This document shows positions 6,159-11,961 of a DNA stretch of 14,141 nt, one piece after another. Positions within the stretch are counted from its first letter, which is position 1. The number at the start of each line of letters is the position of its first letter. Source of the stretch: CAZCAQ01 sp964540135 (GTDB taxonomy: Bacteria; Patescibacteriota; WWE3; UBA101185; UBA10185); the NCBI GenBank assembly GCA_964540135.1, contig CAZILK010000019.1, positions 1 through 14,141 on the forward strand, in the 5' to 3' direction. The notes under the pieces are model-generated. The model saw only the letters and a program-made list of their open reading frames with translations, had not been told where the DNA came from and did no database searches. The position numbers and the translations under genes are program-made.

Positions 6159-7298
6159 TTAATTCAAAATAAATTCTTCAAAGTTATCTTTATTAAAATT
6201 TGAAAAAGTACTATTTTCGTATCCTTTTATCCAAGATTCAGGAGCTTTTACTGTTTTTGTACCCCACTTGAATTCATAACCGTTGAGCTTACCTTGTGAT
6301 TCTTCTACCAGATCAAGTTCAGCGCCACTGGACAGTCTCCAGTAGTAAAAGCTTGTTAATGGGGACGCTAATTTAGTGTTTTTAATTCTTTCATTAATCA
6401 AAAAGTTTTCCCATAATTTTCCTATATCATCGCGGGTTCCGACTAAACTGAGGTTTCCCATAATTGTGTTTCGAACTCCAAGATCATAAAAATAGATTTT
6501 ATCCATTTTTGATGCTTCTTTTCGAAGATTTCTTGAAAAACCACTTAGTCTGTATATGACAAAGGACTGCTCTAGCAGGTCTATATAACGGTCTACAGTA
6601 TTTCGGTTCAATTCTAGAGATTTGCCAAGCTCTGCAATAGAAACCTGGCTACCAATTTGAAAGGATAACAATTTAAGAAGATCTGCGATCTTGGATGAAT
6701 TCCTAATATCACCAAACTCTAACAGATCTTTGTAAAGATACGAGTTAGTTAGATTAGATAAGTAGCTGATCTTAGCATCCATTCCTTCCAATGTTACTGC
6801 TTGTGGATATGAACCAAAGATTAATCGTTCCTCTAAAACACTTCTTAATTCTATAGGAGTATATATCTGAGATAGTTCTGAATATGATAGTGTGTTTAAT
6901 TTATAAATATAGACTCTACCTGTTAGAGGTTCTGAGATCTTACTCGCAAGGTCTAAAGAGGATGATCCTGTAACAAGAACTACTAAATCTGGGAAGTTGT
7001 CTAAAATAATTTTCAAACTTATCCCAATATTAGGTACTCTTTGGGCTTCATCTATAAATAGGGCCTCGTACCCTGTAAGTAAAAGTTTATATTTAGAAAG
7101 CTCTCTGCTTTCTAATATATTTCTCCAATCACCGAATTGATCACCGTTTAGATATAGCGTTTTCAAAGAAAGCTCAGTCAAGATTTGATTGGCTAATGTT
7201 GTTTTTCCTACCTGCCTAGCACCATAAATTACTATACCTTTATGGGCTTCTTTGAGATCCTTTAAAATTACTTTTTGCAGCTTTCTGGGTATAATCAT
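6159..7298 (-). CDS. AAA_14 / DUF4143 family ATPase
   Basis: 379 aa from ATG 7298-7296. The N-terminal AAA domain has Walker A GARQVGKTT (26-34), Walker B ALFIDEAQ (79-86) and a sensor-like VLVTGSSSLDL (107-117). A middle helical part contains a winged-helix-like stretch (217-250, IAELGKSLELNRNTVDRYID). The C-terminal DUF4143 domain ends in GAELDL (325-330) and GYEFKWG (340-346), an acidic/Lys pattern like the PD-(D/E)xK nuclease fold. Proteins of this type are widespread, often multicopy, and mostly without assigned function. The frame is open 13 codons further upstream, but TTGACT-17-TATAAT lies there, so the upstream part is promoter. It sits between a dead and an intact copy of an IMPase-family gene, suggesting it arrived by duplication or insertion. 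Confidence 0.85.
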   Translation of the reverse strand: MIIPRKLQKVILKDLKEAHKGIVIYGARQVGKTTLANQILTELSLKTLYLNGDQFGDWRNILESRELSKYKLLLTGYEALFIDEAQRVPNIGISLKIILDNFPDLVVLVTGSSSLDLASKISEPLTGRVYIYKLNTLSYSELSQIYTPIELRSVLEERLIFGSYPQAVTLEGMDAKISYLSNLTNSYLYKDLLEFGDIRNSSKIADLLKLLSFQIGSQVSIAELGKSLELNRNTVDRYIDLLEQSFVIYRLSGFSRNLRKEASKMDKIYFYDLGVRNTIMGNLSLVGTRDDIGKLWENFLINERIKNTKLASPLTSFYYWRLSSGAELDLVEESQGKLNGYEFKWGTKTVKAPESWIKGYENSTFSNFNKDNFEEFILN

Positions 7299-7304
7299 AA
7301 ATCG

Positions 7305-7333
7305 ATTATACCCTTTTCTTTTAGTATAGTCAA
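7305..7333 (-). promoter_or_regulatory. Strong promoter of the AAA ATPase gene, leaderless
   Basis: On the minus strand TTGACT (7328-7333), a 17-bp spacer and a perfect TATAAT (7305-7310). Only 6 nt separate the -10 from the ATG at 7298, so +1 should be the A of the start codon. The spacer (ATACTAAAAGAAAAGGG) matches the pnuC promoter spacer (ATACACTAAGAGAAGGG) at 13 of 17 positions. Confidence 0.75.
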
Positions 7334-7353
7334 CCAAATTGCTGTATTTGGTT
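7332..7353. promoter_or_regulatory. 8-bp perfect inverted repeat at the -35 of the ATPase promoter
   Basis: AACCAAAT (7332-7339) and ATTTGGTT (7346-7353) pair perfectly around a 6-nt loop. One arm overlaps the last two bases of the -35 box. It lies downstream of the IMPase-family gene, so it could be its terminator, but no T-run follows in that direction. An operator for the ATPase promoter is at least as likely. Confidence 0.45.
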
Positions 7354-7394
7354 CAGCTGAATAAAGGTAGAACAGTCTATACGATGGGGGAAAG

Positions 7395-8210
7395 CTAGAG
7401 CTTCCCTGACTGGACTATTCCTAAAAGCTCGTTGTGCAACACTCTGTTAGACACGATGCATCCTAACCCATCTCCATCGTATCGTCTTTCATTACCATCT
7501 AGGTCTGTAACTTTACCGCCCGCCTCTTCTGTAATGACTTTTAAAGCAGCTACGTCATATCCAGCACCAGCATAAAATACTGCGCCAACATACTTTCCAT
7601 TTGCAACTTGAATACCTCCATAAATAAAAGAGGGGTATTTCATCACGGCACACTTCATCTCACTTAATGTTTTAATAAGCGGAAGATTTGTAAAACCAAC
7701 AGCTCTTCCAGACCCACCCGTACTTAGATATGTATTCTTTAGTACTTTAGAATCTGATACTTTTATACTTTTTCCGTTCCTATAAGCTCCACCGCCTATA
7801 TTTGCCCAGTACATAGTCTTCATGATCGGATCATTAATTACTCCCAAAACAGGTAAACCAGTTGATTGATCAATCAGTGCAAGTGAAAAGACAAATATAG
7901 GCAACCCGCAAGCAAAAGCCATAGTCCCATCTATTGGATCACAAACCCATAAATAGTTTGATTCTCCTTTTTTATTACTGGATTCTTCTCCATAAACACT
8001 GTGATCAGGATATTCTTCATTTATTCTCTTGATTACCAGGTTATTAATCTCTGTATCTGCTATTGTAAGTGGAGTATTGTCGTCTTTATAGGTACTTTCT
8101 ACATCGAAACCAAAGTACTTTAAAGCTATCTCTTGAGACTCAATAGCAAGACTTTTTGCAAACTCTAATTCTTTTTCAAAGTTATTCATTTCAGTGTCTA
8201 ATTTATACAT
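7395..8210 (-). CDS. Inositol monophosphatase-family phosphatase
   Basis: 271 aa from ATG 8210-8208. The lithium-sensitive phosphatase signature is intact: YGEESS (73-78), DPIDGTMAF (91-99) with metal ligands Asp91, Ile93 carbonyl and Asp94, and the late AGYDVAALKVITEEAGG (216-232) with Asp219. Members hydrolyse small phosphate monoesters such as inositol phosphate, histidinol phosphate or 3'-phosphoadenosine nucleotides. The first motif and ITEEAGGKVTDLDG resemble the HisN/IMPase branch, but the substrate cannot be told. AAGGA lies 4 nt before the ATG; a TTG six codons upstream is less likely. The start is 39 nt after the stop of the dipZ-like gene, so they are probably cotranscribed. A dead partial copy lies at 5855-6035. 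Confidence 0.85.
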   Translation of the reverse strand: MYKLDTEMNNFEKELEFAKSLAIESQEIALKYFGFDVESTYKDDNTPLTIADTEINNLVIKRINEEYPDHSVYGEESSNKKGESNYLWVCDPIDGTMAFACGLPIFVFSLALIDQSTGLPVLGVINDPIMKTMYWANIGGGAYRNGKSIKVSDSKVLKNTYLSTGGSGRAVGFTNLPLIKTLSEMKCAVMKYPSFIYGGIQVANGKYVGAVFYAGAGYDVAALKVITEEAGGKVTDLDGNERRYDGDGLGCIVSNRVLHNELLGIVQSGKL

Positions 8211-8249
8211 ATTATCCTTAAACTGCAAATGCTCTAGTAGTCATATGGC

Positions 8250-9977
8250 CTAACCAAACGTAAATGCATATACCTCTGTATTGCTATCTTCAAACTCTAG
8301 TCGCAAATTATGTTTTCCAGGTGTTGGTAAGTTTATAAGTTTATATAAGGTGTCTTTTTCAACAGTTACTGTTCCGTTAATATTATCTGCTCCAAAATAC
8401 TGAAGCTTATCATCAAGATAAACTTTTACCTTTGAAGGTTCTCCTTTGGTTCTCATAACTAAAAATACTTCTTTGGCATCGAAATTAAGGTGCAGTTTTG
8501 CGTCTTGCTCTGGGTTCGCGTATTCCTCCATTATATTCCAGTTACCTTCGTATGCCATTTCGTTTTCACCAAGACTGCTTGGTTTTGTATATACTCCGAG
8601 TGTATTTTCTTTTATACGCTCAGGTGAAACAAAATGGTTAATACGGCCATAGCCTAAATATATCTCAGGTGTTCTGGAGTTAATTTGATATGTTGGGTTA
8701 TTAATAGAAGAAGTAACATCTGTTGCTCCTGCCTCCATAAGGAGTTCCTGAATTACTTTCTCTGATTCATTATAAGCTCCTTCACCAAAGTGGTGATACC
8801 TAACATACCCTTCTTTATCAATAATGTATTTTGCGGGCCAATATCGATTATTATATGCTCTCCAGGTTGAAAACTCATTATCAAGAACTACTGGGTACTT
8901 CAGTTCAAAATCATTGATTGCTTCTAAAACATTCTTTTCACTTTTCTCAAACTCAAATTCTGGTGCGTGTACACCAATAATCACAAGCCCTTTATCTTTG
9001 TATTTTTCATGCCAATTACGAAGATAAGGAAAAGTTCTTTGGCAATTAATACATGAGTAAGTCCAGAAATCTATAATAACTACCTTTCCTTTTAACTCCT
9101 CAAGTGTAAGTGGTTCGCTGTTAAACCAGGTACCGCCAGGTACAAGCTCTGGGGCTTTAACACCTTTTGGTTCAAGCAGACTAAAAGATGGCTTACCTAA
9201 ATTTTCTTGCTTCATTTCAAAGTTTGCTTTTTTATCAAGAGCTTTTCTGATCGCATCGTTATCTTCAAGCTTAGTAAGTCCTGTGCCGTATTGAGGGAAT
9301 GCAGTCAAGATAAAGGTCTGAAACTTACGGTCAAAGTTAAAGAATATTCCAACAGCAGTTAAGATCATAAGAATTCCAAAAGCTTTTTGAATTTTACCTA
9401 AGTTTGTAAGTAGCCATGGAACACGTCTTAATGCATTTTGTCCCCCAAGCATTATTAAAAACATTGGAATTGCAGTTCCAAGTGAATAGGCCAGTGTAAT
9501 TAAAAATGCATCAAAGGTAACAGTACCTGTTATTGCAAGAGAAATAACTGATGCAAGGATTGGCCCAACACAAGGAGTCCACAAAAGCCCAACAGAAAGC
9601 CCAATCAGGATCCCACCACTAAAGCCTGTTCTTCCTTGGTTCTTTGGCATAAATGTTGCAAATCTTGAAAACAGTCTTTCAACAAATACCTGAAACTGTG
9701 GAACAAGAAGAGATATTCCAAACCCGGCAACTACTAGTACTGAAACAAGCCTGAGTGTCTCAGCGGATATACCGCTTAACCGAACAATAGTTGATAGAAA
9801 TAGTGTGAAAAAAGTGAAGCTTAAAATGAATCCAAACACTACTCCTAAGGGTCGTGATTTCCCAGTATTAACTCCACCAATACTTGATGTGAGAATAATA
9901 GGTAATATAGGTAAAATGCATGGAGATAGTACTGTTATAATTCCTGCTAAAAATGCGAACGCAATTAATAAGATCAT
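8250..9977 (-). CDS. dipZ: DipZ-like protein: CcdA/DsbD membrane domain fused to thioredoxin and C-terminal CBM-like domain
   Basis: 575 aa. Residues 1-215 are a CcdA-type electron-transfer domain of about six membrane helices with the paired cysteines in VLSPCILP (Cys20) and WTPCVGP (Cys136). Residues about 275-415 form a TlpA/ResA-like thioredoxin with FWTYSCINCQR (304-314; Cys309 and Cys312), a sequence typical of DipZ. The last 150 residues look like the all-beta carbohydrate-binding-like module of DipZ (VYLDDKLQYFG, PTPGKHNLRLEFED). The membrane part should carry electrons from cytoplasmic thioredoxin to the external thioredoxin domain, and so reduce disulfides or peroxides outside. The N-terminal SPC motif sits correctly within helix 1, supporting the start, though no Shine-Dalgarno is visible. 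It lies between the membrane thioredoxin (75-nt gap) and the IMPase-family gene. No cytochrome c maturation gene is nearby. Confidence 0.88.
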   Translation of the reverse strand: MILLIAFAFLAGIITVLSPCILPILPIILTSSIGGVNTGKSRPLGVVFGFILSFTFFTLFLSTIVRLSGISAETLRLVSVLVVAGFGISLLVPQFQVFVERLFSRFATFMPKNQGRTGFSGGILIGLSVGLLWTPCVGPILASVISLAITGTVTFDAFLITLAYSLGTAIPMFLIMLGGQNALRRVPWLLTNLGKIQKAFGILMILTAVGIFFNFDRKFQTFILTAFPQYGTGLTKLEDNDAIRKALDKKANFEMKQENLGKPSFSLLEPKGVKAPELVPGGTWFNSEPLTLEELKGKVVIIDFWTYSCINCQRTFPYLRNWHEKYKDKGLVIIGVHAPEFEFEKSEKNVLEAINDFELKYPVVLDNEFSTWRAYNNRYWPAKYIIDKEGYVRYHHFGEGAYNESEKVIQELLMEAGATDVTSSINNPTYQINSRTPEIYLGYGRINHFVSPERIKENTLGVYTKPSSLGENEMAYEGNWNIMEEYANPEQDAKLHLNFDAKEVFLVMRTKGEPSKVKVYLDDKLQYFGADNINGTVTVEKDTLYKLINLPTPGKHNLRLEFEDSNTEVYAFTFG

Positions 9978-10052
9978 ATTTTGTTAACTAACTCTGTTAC
10001 TTGAAACTATCTAAAACAAACTATACAAAATAGAACAGAAAGAAACCACAGG

Positions 10053-10598
10053 TTACTTAATATTATTAAGTAACTCTTCTATTTCCCCACCGTTCCATTT
10101 TGTTATTTCGTTACCCTCACTATCAATCTGAACAAAAGTATGTTGGTAAGTAATTCCATATTTCTTAGCCAAATCTTTTTCTTCTTGATCAGTTTGAGGA
10201 TCGTTGTAATTGACCTTAATCAAAGTTACGTCACTTGGAATTTTATCTAGATTTTGAGAGAAGTTAGTATTAGCTGCTATACAGGTGGGACACCACGTAG
10301 CGTAGAAAAATAATACTCTTCTAGTACTCGAAGCATTATCAAGAGCTGTTTTACTGTACGGTATATATCCGGTACTTCCTGATCTGCCATCCGCCATCAA
10401 AGAGCTATCAATAGTATTCTCACCCTTTTGCATGGTGGCATCGCTTGGTTCATTTGGTACAGCTTCTTCAGGTAGTGAGGTGCCGTCTTTTCCCGTCATG
10501 GAATCAGATTGTGATGAGTTTTGAGAAAGCACGAACAAACTTATTCCAACTACAGCTACAAGTGCAATTACTATATAGATTATTTTTGAAGTGTTCAT
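10053..10598 (-). CDS. Membrane-anchored thioredoxin-like protein (WCPTC)
   Basis: 181 aa. Residues 6-25 form a single membrane anchor after MNTSK; residues 26-80 are a polar Ser/Asp/Glu-rich linker; the thioredoxin fold starts at about 90 with RVLFFYATWCPTCIAAN (94-110), active-site Cys103 and Cys106. IKVNYNDP and TYQHTFVQIDSEGNEI follow the usual beta-alpha-beta order, with the cis-Pro position apparently occupied by His-Thr, which is atypical. Topology places the active site outside the membrane. It precedes the dipZ-like gene on the same strand and probably shares its transcript, so DipZ may keep it reduced, or it may deliver disulfide chemistry to exported proteins. The ATG lies 7 nt after the -10. 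Confidence 0.83.
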   Translation of the reverse strand: MNTSKIIYIVIALVAVVGISLFVLSQNSSQSDSMTGKDGTSLPEEAVPNEPSDATMQKGENTIDSSLMADGRSGSTGYIPYSKTALDNASSTRRVLFFYATWCPTCIAANTNFSQNLDKIPSDVTLIKVNYNDPQTDQEEKDLAKKYGITYQHTFVQIDSEGNEITKWNGGEIEELLNNIK

Positions 10599-10604
10599 TA
10601 TTAA

Positions 10605-10784
10605 GATAATACCATCTACATTAGATCATTGCAGAGACTTATTGCTCACAATGCTTCGCATCTTAAAACAATAGAGACATGGGGACAAGGCAGTTTTGTA
10701 GACGGCAAAACACTAGAAATGTGCGGAATAAAGGATATAGACGAGGAGAAGTTTGTTGGGCTAATAGCTCAGACGGCTGGTTAG
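10605..10784 (+). pseudogene. Possible 3' remnant of an unrecognised gene
   Basis: The plus strand stays open for 59 codons to a TAG at 10782-10784, reading SLQRLIAHNASHLKTIETW then GQGSFVDGKTLEMCGIKD and ending LIAQTAG. The sole in-frame ATG is late and there is no Shine-Dalgarno, so if real it is a truncated 3' end. The LIAHNASHLKTIE segment vaguely recalls the His-bearing helix of DinB-like proteins, but I cannot support that name. It could also be a chance open frame in the 188-bp gap. Confidence 0.25.
10606..10614 (-). promoter_or_regulatory. Extended -10 promoter of the thioredoxin-dipZ operon
   Basis: The minus strand reads TGGTATTAT (10606-10614), an extended -10 (TGnTATTAT), with no good -35 at 17 bp. 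Seven nucleotides separate it from the ATG at 10598, predicting a leaderless or one-base-leader mRNA. Confidence 0.5.
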
Positions 10785-10786
10785 AG

Positions 10787-11392
10787 TTACGAGGTTACTA
10801 AATACTTTTTTCTAAGATCCATTAACATGCTGTTTGCTCTCACACGACTGGAATCAAAGTATAGAAAATCTTTATCTATTAATTTCTTTTCAAGAGCATT
10901 TATGTCTGTTGTGAAGTCATACCCTCCATTTTGATTGTCATTAAGAAAACCGTAGTCATCAAATCTCCATAACTTGTCTGCATCACGCATTGCTCCTTCG
11001 TTTGAATTAATAAATCCTGTTCTTGTGTCATGCTGTGAGATAATTTCCAGTATTTCTTCAATAAAATTACTTGGATACTCTACTTTATTTAATATTTCCC
11101 GTGCCAACCTAACACCTTCATCCTGATGCTGTATTCGAATGCTTAGCATTTTGTCTTTATCTACACCATATGTAAAAACAAGCATACGCTCATCGTGAGG
11201 TACTAGGCTCCATCCAATATCATGTAGAATTGCTGCGGGCACTACTATATCTGGATTAGTATTCTCAGAGTCACATATATCTTGAGCGTATGTTGTAACA
11301 ATAAAAGCATGTCCTTTATCGTTTCTAGTATCTTGATGCTGAAATGCTTCACGCCATATGTCTTTATACTTTGTATCTATTTGGTATCTCAT
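10787..11392 (-). CDS. HD-domain phosphohydrolase
   Basis: 201 aa. The metal-binding HD pattern is present: KGHAF (27-30, His28), ILHDIGW (55-61, His57-Asp58), IQHQDEG (87-93, His89), SQHDTR (119-124, His121-Asp122) and MRDADKLWRFD (135-145, Asp137/Asp139). Such single-domain cytoplasmic proteins hydrolyse phosphate esters of nucleotides or other small molecules; the substrate is not deducible. It follows the DUF2000-like gene by 20 nt on the same strand and is probably its operon partner. No clear Shine-Dalgarno precedes the ATG. The stop codon overlaps the end of a tRNA-like stretch at 10758-10790. A misassigned start is possible because Met is preceded by only weak signals. Confidence 0.8.
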   Translation of the reverse strand: MRYQIDTKYKDIWREAFQHQDTRNDKGHAFIVTTYAQDICDSENTNPDIVVPAAILHDIGWSLVPHDERMLVFTYGVDKDKMLSIRIQHQDEGVRLAREILNKVEYPSNFIEEILEIISQHDTRTGFINSNEGAMRDADKLWRFDDYGFLNDNQNGGYDFTTDINALEKKLIDKDFLYFDSSRVRANSMLMDLRKKYLVTS

Positions 11393-11412
11393 AACTCTGA
11401 AGGTTCGATAAA

Positions 11413-11871
11413 TTATTTAGAAACATACAAAGAAAACTTTTTAGTAAGTTCTCTTGATTTTTCAATATCTGTGAAAAAACAAACACCAATATACTCAAGT
11501 TCTGCTTCTGATTTTGAATCAAACTCTTCTTGTTGGGTTACAGCGTTTCCTGGAATCATTGTTTCTGTAAAATCCATATATTTTATACCTTGAGAGATTA
11601 AAGCATTTCGTAAAGTCCTTAACTGATTACTGTTTTCAGATCTAAGTACAATAAAGCCGTTTTCAGATGTCATGGGGTGTATGGTTTTATCTTTATCAAT
11701 AAAGTCTCTAAATCTCATCCGTGATGTATCTGACTTATGTTGTTCCATAAGACCAGCAGTCATATGCCCTATTGCATTCATTAAGACTGCGGGATCAATC
11801 TTTTTATTTACTACACATGTAAATTGATGTTTTCTTGGTATAAATTCTGATGTATTTTCATGGGTGCTCAT
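11413..11871 (-). CDS. DUF2000-like protein (peptidyl-tRNA hydrolase-2-type fold)
   Basis: 152 aa from ATG 11871-11869. The start of the domain, HQFTCVVNKKIDPAVLMNAIGHMTAGL (split here: HQFTCVVNKK, then IDPAVLMNAIGHMTAGL), resembles the opening strand and helix of DUF2000 proteins. NGFIVLRSENSNQLRTLRNA and the C-terminal EYIGVCFFTDIEKSRELTKK complete the alternating pattern. The function of the family is unknown; the fold is like peptidyl-tRNA hydrolase 2. The frame extends 18 codons upstream through a GTG, but a perfect TATAAT sits 6 nt before the chosen ATG and the extra residues are not conserved-looking. It probably heads a two-gene operon with the HD protein. Confidence in the family is moderate. 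Confidence 0.65.
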   Translation of the reverse strand: MSTHENTSEFIPRKHQFTCVVNKKIDPAVLMNAIGHMTAGLMEQHKSDTSRMRFRDFIDKDKTIHPMTSENGFIVLRSENSNQLRTLRNALISQGIKYMDFTETMIPGNAVTQQEEFDSKSEAELEYIGVCFFTDIEKSRELTKKFSLYVSK

Positions 11872-11877
11872 AAGGTG

Positions 11878-11883
11878 ATTATA
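11878..11883 (-). promoter_or_regulatory. -10 box of the DUF2000-HD operon, leaderless
   Basis: A perfect TATAAT on the minus strand, 6 nt before the ATG at 11871. No convincing -35 lies at 17-18 bp. The position predicts that transcription begins at or next to the start codon. Confidence 0.5.
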
Positions 11884-11925
11884 CATTAGTGTTTGTTGAT
11901 AATCATCACTAGAGTTGTATTCCAC

Positions 11926-11955
11926 TTGCCCTGAGTTTGGTAAGAAGACTATAAT
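11926..11955 (+). promoter_or_regulatory. Promoter of the M64 protease gene, leaderless
   Basis: TTGCCC (11926-11931), an 18-bp spacer and a perfect TATAAT (11950-11955). Six nucleotides separate the -10 from the ATG at 11962, and no Shine-Dalgarno is present, so +1 should fall on the start codon. Confidence 0.65.
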
Positions 11956-11961
11956 TAATTT

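Noticed and set aside
8211..8228. Upstream TTG start for the IMPase-family gene
   Set aside because: The ATG at 8210 has AAGGA at usable distance and the six extra residues add nothing recognisable.
11406..11413. GGTTCGA as a tRNA T-arm matching the 5' half at 10758
   Set aside because: No T-stem complement follows and it lies about 600 bp away in an intergenic gap.
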